Of a DNA stretch of 64,000 bases, positions 47,661 to 59,839 are shown piece by piece. Source of the DNA: Sinotaia quadrata (lineage: Eukaryota > Mollusca > Gastropoda > Architaenioglossa > Viviparidae); the NCBI GenBank assembly GCA_028829895.1, contig CM054180.1, positions 98,989,135 to 99,053,134 of the forward strand, given 5' to 3'. The first letter of the stretch is position 1; every line of letters starts with the position of its first letter. The notes beneath the pieces were generated by a model. That model was not told the origin of the DNA and did no database searches. It saw nothing but the letters and a program-made list of their open reading frames with translations. The position numbers and the translations under genes were made by a program.

Positions 47661-47877
47661 AAACATCTTTTACTTCGAGCGAGAATCACACTACGATCCT
47701 CTTGGGCGAGAGGTTATTAATTTCTGCACAATCACTTCCTTCCTTCCATTTACTGTTATTCAGTCTATAATATACGTGTTTATGGACACAATCATAACAA
47801 CATATCTAAGTATGAATAAAATATATAATTAAATGTGTGAATTATAATATGAATTATTATATGTACACGATACACAA

Positions 47878-47878
47878 A

Positions 47879-47945
<67 letters not shown>
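47878..47945. repeat. (AC)n microsatellite
   Basis: Pure AC run of about 66 bp next to the right arm of the inverted-repeat element. Confidence 0.97.
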
Positions 47946-47946
<1 letters not shown>

Positions 47947-48229
47947 TTAAACGATCCTAATGAGCCGTCGCTTTCTGTGACTTTTCTTCCGTGACTTTTT
48001 TCCTGTGACTTTATTCCTGTGACTTTTTTCTTGGACTTTTTTCCCGTGACTTTTTTTCCGCTCACCGGCGTCTTGGCTAGTTTTCTTTTTATTGTAATTT
48101 GTATGCCTGTGTTTGAGCCGTTTAAATGTGGAAGGGGAAGGGGGGGTGTTTCTTCCAGTTTGCTGAGTTCGTTTTCAAGTCTGTTAAATTGTATTTGTTT
48201 TTGTTATTTGCTTTGCTTGTATTAATTTC

Positions 48230-48840
48230 AAATTATTTAGGTAGTGCGTTTGCTTCCTCTATGTCAGTGGCTGCCTTTTTTGATAGCGGTTTTCCTTGTC
48301 TGTTTGTGAGTGTGTGTGTGTGTGGAGGATTGGTGATTTGTTCTTTGCTTTGTGTTATTTGTAGAGGGCTAATGTCTTTAGGATGCTTTGGAACACTGGG
48401 GGGCCGTAAGTCGTCAGGGGTGGTGGCGCCGAATAGGACCCCGAAAATTGTGATAGATTCGACCCACTTTACGCCTAGTGTTATCTGCCCTTCCTCGCCA
48501 CCCGCCGAGGTACAGTCCTTTAGTTTTCGCTAAGTTCAGTTTCGCCTTGCTGTACAGCCTGTACCAATCGGTGACAATGCGTGCTGACTTATCTTCTGAC
48601 AAGCAGTGATTGGTGTTATCCTCGAAAGCGCTAATTTTCACTGCTTCTTTCTTGCCAGGGACTTTAATACTATGTATGGTGTGGTCTTCACGGATTTTTT
48701 TCAAGACCGGTTCTAGACACAATACGTACAGTAGGGGCGATAAACTACATCCTTGCCTCATGGAAAGTGACACCGGGAAGGGGGTAGAGATGTGTTGGCC
48801 CCATATTCTTCATCTAACGGAAGTGAAAAAAATCAGAGTT
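48230..48840 (-). pseudogene. L1/Tx1-type LINE reverse-transcriptase relic
   Basis: The - strand reads RIWGQHISTPFPVSLSMRQG then CSLSPLLYVLCLEPVL (RT motif, cf. GVRQGCPLSPLLFxLxLEPL), VKISAFEDNTNHCLS where the catalytic YADD/FADD box has become FEDN, and AKLNLAKTKGLYLGGWRGRA followed by ITIFGVLFG. The KxxGLxLGxWR and I-x-GVxFG pair is typical of Tx1-like LINEs. The altered catalytic box (FEDN for FADD) and short length show it is inactive. It differs from the relic at 46057-46480, so two LINE types lie on either side of the inverted-repeat element. Confidence 0.75.
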
Positions 48841-48979
48841 TGAATGGAATAGTATACATTTTAATAAAATGTCGAGGATATGGACGATTATGTCACTCAG
48901 GGTTTTGTAGTTTGTTGTCTACAAGCCATTGATTGCTATGTTTCACTATAGCCCTCTACAAATAACACGTACGATAACT

Positions 48980-49065
48980 TACACCTCTCAATTGCGGGCA
49001 CGGATCGAAGGAGTAGTCTCCCTGTGTCCATGCAGGCATTAACATTTGTATTATAGGTAAATACC
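48980..49065. repeat. Dispersed repeat, member 2
   Basis: cacctctcaattgcgggcac followed by gga...gagtagtctcc and attataggta corresponds to 35895-35985. Confidence 0.55.
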
Positions 49066-49099
49066 ATGGTTAGCACTGCCCTTTCATATATCCAAATAA

Positions 49100-52090
49100 C
49101 TAGTAATGGACATCCCCATTCCATGGACCTCGTGTCTGATGTATTAATTATTATGCAAAGCATCTCCGCCTCACTACTACTAAGGCCTTTTAACCCAATT
49201 AATACACACGATCATTGGTGTTGATAAAAGAAATAAAATTTATTAGCAATATAAATTATCTACATAACACATAATATAATTCAGCTTTTAATCAAAATAT
49301 AAAGTAAAGATAAACAATGCATAAACACACAAGTATGAAGATAAATATTTGTGTGTGTGTGTGCACGTGTAAATCAATATAGTCTAAAATCCAACAATTC
49401 ACGTATGGATTATCTATAGGTGGATGTTTTTTTACAGCTTAGAGTTAACTATGAATTTTACACAAGTACATTCAGTCCTCCCATAGAGCGCTCCTGAAAT
49501 GTTCAAAGTCATTCGGCACATATCAAGAATACAGCGATATCAACATCACAGAAAATAGAGAAAGATTATATTTAGATAGGTTACTCCATTAACATGATTA
49601 CAGCGATATCAACATCATAGACTGACATAGAGTGTGGCAACGTTGCAATTTCCTGATTAATTAACCGTCAATCTCTATCTGAATAATTATCGTTAAATTA
49701 TACACAGATAAGATTCTCCCATTCAGCCAATTAATCAGTCACTGACAGGGTCTTGGTCTTGCGGTCGAGAGTGACTAAGTCAGACCTTGAGAGTTCTAAC
49801 TATTGGTTATCTCCTCTCCCAAGCGTTACTTGTCTTAGAATAACAGATTCTACAGCTCTATCTTTTCTGTCAATCTATTTTCTAGCCCCCCCCCCCACTT
49901 CTCTCATACCGATAGCAGGAACTATTCTAAAGCATATATGTGACCGACGTCAGTACGTCATTACGTCATTACGTCATCTGGCTTGCTTTGATTGAATGTA
50001 GGGGACGCTTCCGGCTTCCGCCGCTTTCGCGCTGGGTGAGGGGGTTGTGGGGGAAAGGGAGGGGTGGTTGTATCGGCTTGCCCCCACCTGCTATCTATAT
50101 ATATCCTCTCTTATGCAATAAGAAGAGTGAATAGTTTTTAAAATTTAACAAATTTTATTAAAGAAATAGAATAATAAAATTGACTTGTTTTCAATGTTGA
50201 TAAAACCACACCTAGATAATAATACAGATTTCAATATTCAAATTACTTCTATCATAAATTCAACAGAAAGAAGAAGAAGAATAGTCACTTAAATTATCTC
50301 ATAAATTCAACAATTAGAAAGAATAAGAAAATTCATCATTTTAAATATCTCCTAAAACAATTATTAGAAAGATGTATACAAATTAATATTAATACTTTTC
50401 CTAGAATGATTACTAGGTTTCACACATCAAGCATTAATATTTCTACGCTCAAAACATTTAGAATAAGAAAAGGATAAGAAGGAATAAACATAAGAATTTA
50501 CTGAAATCACTGAACGAATACAGGTTTAACATATGAGACAATATGGTTTATGGTTCACCTGATATTTTGTGTGTGTCGTTCCTGGCCAGTTATCTCAGCC
50601 ACTTGTTATCAGCTTCAGTCTGGAACAGTTCTTTTAATGTAATGTTCATGTCCATAAAGTTCACAGTTTGTTTAACTTAAAACATACTCTTGAAATCACT
50701 AATCCAGTGAAATTCGTTCTTGAAACATAGACTAGTAAACTCTCTGTGGAAGTCACTTTACTTCTAGAGTTGGTACCTCCGACAAAGCCTTTCTGATAAA
50801 CAGTACACCTAATCATATGAAGGTTCCCATAGCTGCTAACACACCGTAGCATGCAGCACACAAATACAGAAATACATTGTATTTACACACTGCAAAGAAA
50901 ATAAAAAATACTAAAGACGCAATTTATTTATGTACATCAGTGTGTACTTCTTGTTTCGGAATCTATTTGATTGTTAAATATACTTCAGTCATCACAATTC
51001 TAAGAAATATTTTTATCATTAGTTCATATTTGCTGTCATAAAATTACTACATGTAGACCTATATGCTGTCACAAAATGAGCCAAACAGAACTGGTGGAAA
51101 ATATAATGTACGCCATATTTATGATAATAATAATGAATATTCTTAAACTCCATGTCAATTAAGTCTCGTCCAGTGAAAACAAATGTTTTCCACTACAGAA
51201 TCTCTTTTAGGATTGTTGGACAACTCATTTGTATTGTAAAAGCAGATTTACGTCCCTTGCGCGGGATCCCTAAATCACAGGCACACATATATAATTTGTA
51301 CTGTGGTATACGTATTGATCGCTGATATAAACCACTGACCTGTTGTAGGACTGGCTATTTGCAAATATTCTGCTGTTAAACGACATGTTTATATGCATTT
51401 ATCACGAAGACTTATTCCGCTCACTGAGTGGGCGCCTGTTGCTAACCTATGACTTGTGACATCTCAAAACGTGCACTATCAGTTGTCTTATCAGTGAGGC
51501 CTACAACCAAGTGCCACACTACTTCAGGGAGAGAGAAATAGAATTATACTCTTTGTTAAGGTGTCAGTCTGTTTGGTCACAAATTGTATGGTGTGAAGAA
51601 TATTCGTCAGGAACAAAAACTGTTGATTTATGTAGCCAATTATAAGGTCAGTTGGAGGTAACTCTGCAAAGCAGCAGTGCGCGTTGTGAAATAACAGAAT
51701 GTATTTGACAGTCATTCAGTTAATTCCACTGTTGCTTGTTTGTAGATGACAGTGCATTTTCAGTCCACGGAGAAATGTCATATTTTCTGCTGTGAAATGT
51801 AGGTTAATAATAGTTATTTATCATTTATCAGGTTTGTCAGAAACTGCCAGGGCTTTAAAAACAATTAATCAATGTATCACAATATACGTTGGTTTAGAAG
51901 ACATATCTAGCCATTTAAACCATGTGTAATGAATGTAATCTTTTGCTCTTAATTTGTTTCAAGAACATCAAATTTATTAAAATATCATAAGCTGTAAATA
52001 TACACATAGTAAAAACTTTTGAATACTGACATTTGAAAGATTTTTATAAGGATATATATTTTTTGTTCTTGTTCTTTTTTTTTCCACATA
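49100..52090. other. Intergenic, anonymous, with probable transposon patches
   Basis: 49240-50150 is a mix of A/T-rich and C/G-rich sequence (a poly-C run at 49887, tandem attacgtc at about 49958-49977, a GC-rich patch at 50000-50095). I found no ends or proteins to classify it. 50150-52090 is AT-rich. The 5'UTR and promoter of the PLP gene may lie in its last part, but no first exon can be pointed out. Confidence 0.4.
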
Positions 52091-52091
52091 G

Positions 52092-52281
52092 ATTGTCAAT
52101 CATTGTAAAGATTGCTTTAAGCACCAATGGAGAAGGTGGAAATTGAAACAACTGGATTGAAGGATATTGCCTTTGGGGATGAAATGCGAGAGAAAGAATT
52201 CTGCCTGCGGGCCAGGTCAGGCTTCTTAAACAATGGCTCGTATGGATGTGTTCCACGCCGGGTGTTAGATGTTCAGACAAG
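52092..52281 (+). CDS. PLP enzyme exon with start codon
   Basis: Acceptor with a long T-run (ttttttttttccacatag) before 52092, so a non-coding exon lies upstream. ATG at 52127 in a good context (gcaccaATGg), 35 bases into the exon. Coding part 155 nt, ending tcagacaag/gtaaat in phase 2. It encodes MEKVEIETTGLKDIAFGDEM and FLNNGSYGCVPRRVLDVQT. The SYG motif matches the N-terminal substrate region of class V enzymes. There is no targeting peptide, so the protein is probably cytosolic. Confidence 0.8.
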
Positions 52282-52289
52282 GTAAATCC

Positions 52290-53550
52290 TATGAGCCTTG
52301 TGTCAAGATAATTTCCTGATTATTTAAATATTATTGATTGAAAGCTTACACCTACATTTATGTCTATATTATTTATATATCTATAGACAGAAGCTAAAAT
52401 AAAAATATTTGGAACAGATATGTTGTTGTTTTTTTTAAAAGTTTTTTGTTGCACATGCTTCAGATTTGGTATTGACAGAAAAATGACTTATGAACATATT
52501 TCATATATGTGGCACCATATAAAATAGTTATTAAATCATTAAATTATACCATACTCTGTAAAATTTTAATTTATTTACCAGAAATGGTAACAAATATGTT
52601 TTGGTTTTTTAAAAAAAAAAATACAATTTTGAATATAATTAATCACTTTATTTAAAGTATGAGTAAGATTTACACATCATAAAATAATAATATGTATATA
52701 GAGTATATGTTATATTTATTTGTACATATACTTTAATTTTGCATTTAAACTAGTCACTGTTTTCCTTCTTAAATTAGCTGTTTAAAGTCTCCCCATAATA
52801 TATAATCTTGTGTAGATTTTTAGTGGTTGGTTAAATCAAGAATTGCCATATTTAGGCATTGCAGCTAAAAATTATAGATGTTAGGGGTAAATCTATGCAT
52901 AATTTTTTAGCACCTCCATATAATTATAATCCTCACTGATTGTGCAGTAATGACAACTGCAGAACAAAATAAAAATTTATATATAGCACACAAACCTACT
53001 TTTATTGTAAGTAATATGCAATCAAAGTGTTAAATGCACATTTGAATTGATTGATATTGAAATCTGTTTGATATTTTATTTATTCTTATAAGTTATATGT
53101 TTAATTTGTTTATATTTATAAGGTCTTCTCATCATAAGATGTTATTGTTAAATTACTTTTCCTGTAGACAAATTTGTTCTATTCAAATTTTAATGTCAAT
53201 GACCTGACTTGCTTTTAATGTTGCATTTTGTTCCATGCATAAATCTTCAAGTTTAATTTTGTTTGACTAATGGCCAAAGAACAATTCCATGGTTTTGCCT
53301 TGTGAACATATTTCATATTGTATGTTCATTGTGGGGAAAATATTGTACCCATTACGGAAGTTTAATTTGAACAAATCAGATTTAGTCTGAATTTAGAGCT
53401 GAAGTCATCTTGGTAATAGAGATGTTAATGAATTTACAAGAATACTGGTCACTTTATGCTTTTAAAAGTTTTTCTTTGTGATTGTTTTGTTTAGACTTGC
53501 GGGTGATTGCAGAGTTTTGTTTTTGTGTATGTGCTTGTGAAAATGTTTTG
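52290..53550 (+). other. PLP gene intron, AT-rich
   Basis: Nothing recognisable beyond homopolymers. GT-rich low-complexity sequence follows at 53525-53740. Confidence 0.5.
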
Positions 53551-53740
53551 TGCATATGTATGTGTGTGTGTGTGTGTGCATTTATATATAAGTGTATTTC
53601 TGTGTTTGTGTATGTGAACGTTTGTGTGTATTTGTATATGTGAATGTTTGTGTGCACATGTTTATGTGTTTGTGTATATGCTTGTTATGCATGTGTGTAC
53701 ATGTTGTATGTTTGTTTGTGTGGTGTGTGCAAATATATTT
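53525..53740. repeat. Degenerate GT-rich low-complexity region
   Basis: Interrupted gtgtgtgt, gtttgtgt and gtatatgtg runs directly before the second coding exon. Confidence 0.85.
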
Positions 53741-53773
53741 ATTACTATTATTTATGATATATTGATGATACAG

Positions 53774-53916
53774 ATATTTATATGAAATGGAAAGACACCC
53801 TGACTATTGGTTTCGTTACAACGCATATGATTACTGGGTAGAAGCAAGAGAGTCTTTGGCCCAATTTGTTGGAGCAGATGTGGAAGATGTTGTCTTTGTG
53901 GCAAATGCGACGACAG
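53774..53916 (+). CDS. PLP enzyme exon 2
   Basis: Acceptor gatgatacag, donor gacag/gtaaaa, 143 nt, phase 2 in and 1 out. It encodes YLYEMERHPDYWFRYNAYDY, WVEARESLAQFVGADVEDVV and FVANATT; the Gly is completed by the next exon. The ANATTG loop binds the cofactor phosphate in class V enzymes. Confidence 0.85.
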
Positions 53917-54199
53917 GTAAAAAGATCTCTACATGTCCATTTGTGGCCCTTTTATAGTTCTTCCAATTCATGTAAAAGAAATAAAAGAATATTGCACTAT
54001 TTTTTTAGTATGCATGAACATCTGTTCTCTAACATCTGTTGCTTTAAAAATTACATTCTACTTTAATTTTGTACAAAATAAAATATCGTACTTCTGAAAG
54101 TCTTTAGTCATAAATTGTTTGGCATTGTAATTTGATTTGTAATGTCATAGTTTGTAATGTGAATTTGACACACACCATTCTTTACCAGTCCAATAGATT

Positions 54200-54295
54200 G
54201 TGTGTGTTTGTGTTTATGCATGTTTGTGTGTTTTATGTGTGTGTATGTTTGTGTTTGTGTGCATGAATGAATGAGAGAGAGAGAGAGAGAGTGAT
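54200..54295. repeat. GT-rich and (GA)n microsatellite
   Basis: Interrupted tgtgtgtt runs followed by about eight gagaga units at 54272-54291. Confidence 0.85.
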
Positions 54296-54589
54296 TCAAA
54301 GAAGTATGTGCATTTTTAAAATGTATGCTATATTGGTCTAAGTTGTATTGTACTGTAAGTCTGAGAATGTAGTATGCAGAAATTAATATGGCTATAAACT
54401 AGAAAGTATTTTGCATTTATTATATGCACTAAATAAAATATTTTCTTGATTCAAAACATGGGAGGCCTGATAACTGCTATAAAAGTTTTTTAGGCTATGT
54501 TTTGGCTAATTCACAATCATATACTTATTATCTTAGTGTACAGACCCACAAACAGCAGAAGAAGTACATTCTCAGATGATCTTTCAGAT

Positions 54590-54985
54590 CATTGTGCAAA
54601 TAGCCAATTATCCATTACACATCATTGTACAATACAGCATTTATTGTACATTACAAATCATTGTACAATATTACAAATTGTACAACTTTTCATATCACTT
54701 ATAATGTAACAAAAAAATCAAATAATTTTGCTACATTACACATCATTGTACAACATTTTAAATCATTGTACAGCATTTGTAATAATTGTACAACATTCAT
54801 AATCTTTATACTGAATTCCTAATCATTGTTCATCATTCATAATCATCATACATCATTCTTAATCATTGTACAACATTTCTAATCACTATACATAATTCCT
54901 AATCACTGTACAGCATTCCTATTCACTGTACAGTATTACTAATAATTGTACAGCACTCCTAATTATTATGCAACTTTACAAATAA
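54590..54985. repeat. Degenerate tandem repeat, about 18-20-bp unit
   Basis: Many diverged copies of attcctaatcattgtacag and acatttataatcattgtaca, in the intron between coding exons 2 and 3. Confidence 0.8.
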
Positions 54986-55216
54986 TAATATTCTTTCAGT
55001 GAGGTATGAGCAGACAGATTTGTTTTCAAGACTAATAATGTCTTTTTGAAGGAAAATCATTTAATGAATAGTGCAAGTTAAAGTTGACATTTATGAATAA
55101 TGTGAAATTAAAATCATTGAACATGAAATTGTAGCAGGATGGGCAATGCAGAGCCACATGATTATTGAGTCAATGTATTGAAAAATATACATGTTTAATC
55201 CTTTCCTCTTTTATAG

Positions 55217-55339
55217 GTGTAAACATTATTTTACGTTCCTATAAATTCAAGCCTGGAGATGAAATCATGGCAACTTCATTAACTTATGGGTCACTGAAGT
55301 ACCTATGGAAAGATATGGAGGATTTTATTTGTCTCAAAG
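55217..55339 (+). CDS. PLP enzyme exon 3
   Basis: Acceptor cctcttttatag, donor caaag/gtaaag, 123 nt, phase 1 to 1. It encodes VNIILRSYKFKPGDEIMATS then LTYGSLKYLWKDMEDFICLK. The GDEI...YG segment is a standard family block (strand and turn after the phosphate loop; Tyr of TYG near the cofactor). Intron phase 1 on both sides makes it a symmetric exon. Confidence 0.85.
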
Positions 55340-55499
55340 GTAAAGAAGAACGTTTAAATCTCAGCGATTATATAAAGGGCAATTTCTGAAATGTGTATTA
55401 TACCCCTATTTTTCTATTAATTTATTTATAAAATAGAATTTTAAAGTTTATTATTTATATTTATTATTATTTTAGTATTTAAATATATTATCTTCAGCA

Positions 55500-55937
55500 T
55501 TGTGCCATTAATACTTCCCTTGCTGGGAGACATTTATTGTCAGTGTGTGATATACATATCCTAGACCATTAATACTTCCCTTGCTGGGAGACATTTATTG
55601 TCAGTGTGTGATATACATATCTTAGACCATGGAATACTTCCCTTGCTGGGAGACATTTATTGTCAGTGTGTGATATACATATCCTAGACCATGGAATACT
55701 TCCCTTGCTGGGAGACATTTATTGTCAGTGTGTGATATACATATCCTAGACCATGGAATACTTCCCTTGCTGGGAGACATTTATTGTCAGTGTGTGATAT
55801 ACATATCCTAGATCATGGAATACTTCCCTTGCTGGGAGACATTTATTGTCAGTGTGTGATATACATATCCTAGACCATGGAATACTTCCCTTGCTGGGAG
55901 ACATTTATTGTCAGTGTGTGATATACATATCCTAGAT
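55500..55937. repeat. Minisatellite, about 62-bp unit, 7 copies
   Basis: Units with aatacttcccttgctgggag, acatttattgtcagtgtgtg and atatacatatcctaga(c/t)catgg, nearly identical. Confidence 0.95.
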
Positions 55938-56178
55938 ATGCACATTAGTGTCATATAAGATTCTAGATTCTAGAGATTTCTGCAAGTGCCTCGCCCCCAA
56001 ACATACATCTAAGTGCATAAATGAAGAGACTGTAGTCTTACATGCATGCACTAAACTAAAATGACAGTAAAACCTTACACATACACAAAAAGGAAATTTA
56101 AAATCAGCAGTGACAAAACACTTATTTAGTTATTAACAAAAACTAATAATTAACAGTGCTGCCACTAATTCAATCTCT

Positions 56179-56179
<1 letters not shown>

Positions 56180-56212
<33 letters not shown>

Positions 56213-56345
56213 TGCATACACAGGGGAAAATAGAAGAAACCAGCATAGAGAAACACACACACACACACACACGCATACACACATATGCACACACACATGA
56301 AGAACATAGTGTCAACACAGCAAAGAGAAACTCACACACATGAAG
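56180..56345. repeat. (CA)n microsatellites and flanking duplicate
   Basis: Two CA runs (about 56186-56211 and 56253-56271). acacatgaagaacatagtgt at about 56293 recurs as acacatgaagaacttagtgt at 56336. Confidence 0.88.
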
Positions 56346-56349
56346 AACT

Positions 56350-57360
56350 TAGTGTCAACACAGCAATTTTAACAATAATTGAATGAATGTATATAATACT
56401 TCACATGTTGCAAAATGATAATAATATAATCAGCACAAATAAGAATCAAGAACTAATATAACTCTTATTAGTTTAGGTTCAAAATGTGTGTCACAAAAAG
56501 CTTAAAAGCAGTTTAAATGGGAGTTAAGTCAACTTCAACAATTTCTTCAAGGATAGTAAGATTCATGTGTCAGGCAAGAGAGCTCATCATGTCTTTGGTG
56601 TTTAGAGCTGAATTACTGAGTTGGTGATTATCTACCATGTTGAACAAGCATTGCATTTCCTTCTGATTGTCACCCACATAGTAAATTGCATTGAAATTGA
56701 TTGAGAAGGCAACCCAGTCCTTTTAATTTCAGCCTTCTCCATTGCCGCTGAGAATAATCTTTAATGATGTAGAAACTCAAAGATTTTTTCAACCACAATT
56801 GTGATTTTTGTAATATTCAATCTTTTCTTGATATAAGGAAGATAGAGGCTAGGATGCTACATATCTTAACATGGACACATGTAGTCCTATGGCATACACT
56901 GTGCAGGGTTGACAATATTTCTTTCTTGTAATTTGCAATCTCTGGATATATTGTCCTGTGTTAACTGCAATTTGCTAGCCTGTGGACTTATGTTGCTGTA
57001 TAACTGAAGCTCTGTTCATTACATTGCATATTGTGTAACTTAAGTGCTGTTTGCTAGACTGTGATCTTCATACTTAACCTTTTGAAACCATTAATTGCTA
57101 AATACTAAATTCATTTCATTGCCAGGAATAGTTTTATTAACCAAGAATCTATTCTCTGATAACTAATTAATCTTCTTGAAGAGATTTAAAAAAAATAATG
57201 TGAGAAATTCATAGTGTGAGCCTATTTTACATTTCTGAACAATATATTTATATTTACACATTTATATAGTGTAATTGGATAGTGAAACATAATTCTTTTA
57301 AAGTTAATAATTGAGTAGGAAGTGAGAGTGCTGGTATGAATTAACTTATACGGTTATATT
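56350..57360 (+). other. PLP gene intron, anonymous
   Basis: No exon, array or transposon end that I can support. Confidence 0.45.
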
Positions 57361-57364
57361 TGTG

Positions 57365-57605
57365 AGTGGTATTCAGCATGTATGTTGTATGTAATAAATT
57401 TAAATGGTGTTTATAAACATCTTTAGAGTTTACTTGTTATGTGTGTAATAAATTTAAATGGTTTTTGTAAACATCTTAGAGTTTATTTGTTATGTGTGTA
57501 ATAAATTTAAATGGTGTTTGTAAACATCTTTAGAGTTTATTTGTTATGTGTGTAATAAATTTAAATGGTGTTTGTAAACATCTTTAGAGTTTATTTGTTA
57601 TGTGT
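57365..57605. repeat. Minisatellite, about 54-bp unit, 4-5 copies
   Basis: Units with gtgtaataaatttaaatggt followed by gtttgtaaacatctttagagtttatttgttat. Confidence 0.9.
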
Positions 57606-57674
57606 GTAAAGAAAATCCTGCCAGGTCCACTTGCACTCTTACCTTCTCAGTTAGTGTCTGACGACTGGAGAATG

Positions 57675-58315
57675 TATTTGTGACAATATAAATAAACCAG
57701 TATAAATTAATGCCTACACATAAGTGAGAGTGTGTGAAAATATAAATAAACCAGTATAAATTAATGCCTAAACAGAAGAGAGAGTTTTTGTGAAAATATA
57801 AATAAATCAATATAAATTAATGCCTAAACAGAAGAAAGAGTTTTTGTGAAAATATAAATAAATCAATATAAATTAATGCCTAAACAGAGGAGAGAGTTTT
57901 TGTGACAATATAAATAAATCAATATAAATTAATGCCTAAACAGAGGAGAGTTTTTGTGACAATATAAATCAGGGGTGCACAAACCGCGGCTTGCTGGCTG
58001 CATGTGGCCTGAGACGAGGCTCTATGCGGCCCCCGGAGGACTTTTGGATGTTACCATTATTACGAATGTAAAGCACATTATTTCATTATTTGTACAAATG
58101 TAAAGCACATTATTTCATTATTTGTACAAATGTAAAACACATTATTTCATTATTTGTACAAATGTAAAGCACATTATTTCATTATTTGTGTTGTTTTTTT
58201 TTCTACTTAGCCATCCATGTGGCAGCCCTCTACGCACTATCAATTGGAAATTTAGCCCTATGACCTAAAATGTTTGTGCACCCTGATATAAATAAACCAA
58301 TATAAATTAATGCCT
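57675..58315. repeat. Minisatellite, about 56-bp unit, interrupted by a MITE
   Basis: About five units with aatataaataaaccagtata followed by aattaatgcctaaacagaag (57675-57969). The last unit continues at 58286 on the other side of the hAT derivative. Confidence 0.88.
57970..58285. mobile_element. Short non-autonomous hAT element (MITE) with perfect 8-bp target duplication
   Basis: Left end caggggtgcacaaac, right end gtttgtgcaccctg, flanked by ATATAAAT at 57962-57969 and 58286-58293. The right third, reverse-complemented, matches the left part of the element at 34332 (aaatttccaattgatagtgc), so it is an inverted, deleted derivative of the same family. Inside, a unit of about 33 bp with aagcacattatttcattatt is repeated four times. 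316 bp, no coding capacity. Confidence 0.9.
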
Positions 58316-58319
58316 TAAT

Positions 58320-59065
58320 AGAATAAATGTTCTCTTGTGAATGTCACTTTTTAAATCTTGATAACCCTAACCTAAAAGTAATGCTTTACTAGATAAAAAT
58401 ATTTCCTTATCTCTATAATGTCACATAAGAACCCACGAAGAAAGTGAAACATGTAAAAGTAAAAAGGTCAGTATGCACAGTGTAATAGCTGTTGTAACAT
58501 GAATACCTTTGCTGACATTATCTTAGAGATTAACAGTACTTTTATAAAAGAATAAAGTAACTCCTAAAGCAATATTATACCTGTGGCAAGGTCAAGAAAC
58601 ACCTAATGTGTGGCAATATACTCTTCTTCTTGTAGCAGATCAACTCTGAATGTGGTCACAACACTTTCTTTAGAAAGTCAAGGAACAATGTTGCCAGTAA
58701 GAAAATCTAGCAATATGTAGCAAATAAGTAGCAGTCATGTAACAGTGACAGTAGAAACGGAAGCACAGAGTTGTCCTGTGCACTCCAGCTCAAAAAGTCA
58801 GAGGCATTTGTATTCTCTCTCTCAGGACTACATCAAATTTCACCCAAAGTAGATTTGTATTTTTCAGGCTTAAAAATATGTGTCTACAGATCATGGTAAC
58901 ACAAACAGCACTACCTGGAGTTACGGCTATTACTTGAAAATAGGACTTTCAGCTTTGGCACTCTCTAGAAGATGTTAGGTCCTTCCTTTATCACTTTTTG
59001 GTAGAAGTCTTTTGAACTTTTGATACCATTTGTGGATGTGAGTCATGAATAAAAGTGCAGTAGTC
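58320..59065 (+). other. PLP gene intron, anonymous
   Basis: Nothing recognisable. No splice-bounded exon in the phase required between coding exons 3 and 4 was seen. Confidence 0.45.
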
Positions 59066-59071
59066 ATGAGA

Positions 59072-59293
59072 ATCTAACATAACACTACCAATATTAACAT
59101 AACACTACCAATTCTAACATAACACTACCAATACTAACATAACACTACCAATTCTAACATAACACAACCAATACTAACATAAGACTACCAATACTAACAA
59201 CACCACCAATTCTAACATAACACTACCAATACTAACATAACACTACCAATTCTAACATAACACTACCAATACTAACATAACACTACCAATACC
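59072..59293. repeat. Tandem repeat, about 20-bp unit, about 11 copies
   Basis: Alternating ctaacataacactaccaata and ctaacataacactaccaatt units, i.e. a 40-bp higher-order pair. Confidence 0.93.
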
Positions 59294-59517
59294 ATCATCC
59301 TTCTGGATCTTCACTCACAGAAAGAATATAATGCTTAGATTAGAGATAAAATAATAATACTATAACATTACATTTTAAGTCTGGTCAAAAATCTTACAAT
59401 CTTAACACTGTATAATAGATAAGTATTGATAAAAATAAATTAATCTCCATTCCCCCATTATCACTCAGACAGACACAGGAAAAGACGGACTGACAAGTTA
59501 ATTTTCATGACTGCACA

Positions 59518-59835
59518 ATAGAAGTTCTGAACATAGAACTTTTTAATACTAGAGTAATTGTACTAGAAGTTCTCAACACAGAACTTTTTAATACTAGAGT
59601 AATTGTATTAGAAGTTCTTAACACAGAACTTTTTAATACTACTTTTTTACTAGAGTAATTGTACTAGAAGTTATCAACACAGAACTTTTTAATACTAGAG
59701 TAATTGTACTAGAAGTTCTCAACACAGAACTTTTCAATACTATAGTAATTGTACTAGAAGTTCTCAACACAGAACTTTTCAATACTATAGTAATTGTACT
59801 AGAAGTTCTCAACACAGAACTTTTCAGTATTAATC
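59518..59835. repeat. Minisatellite, about 45-bp unit, 7 copies
   Basis: Units with gaagttctcaacacagaact followed by tttt(a/c)aatacta(g/t)agtaattgtacta. One unit carries an extra acttttttactag. Confidence 0.92.
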
Positions 59836-59839
59836 AAAC

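Larger units (their letters stand above)
46481..48061. mobile_element. Element with long inverted terminal repeats made of short tandem units
   Basis: The left arm (46481-46640) begins gcggaaaaaaagtcacagg and continues as tandem aaaaaagtcacagga/aaaaaagtcaag units. The right arm (about 47974-48061) is its reverse complement, ending cccgtgactttttttccgc. The 1.3-kb interior is AT-rich with two (AC)n tracts and no recognisable ORF. Subterminal tandem units in inverted repeats are a feature of Foldback-like elements. I see no clear target duplication. A simple inverted duplication is the alternative. Confidence 0.6.
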
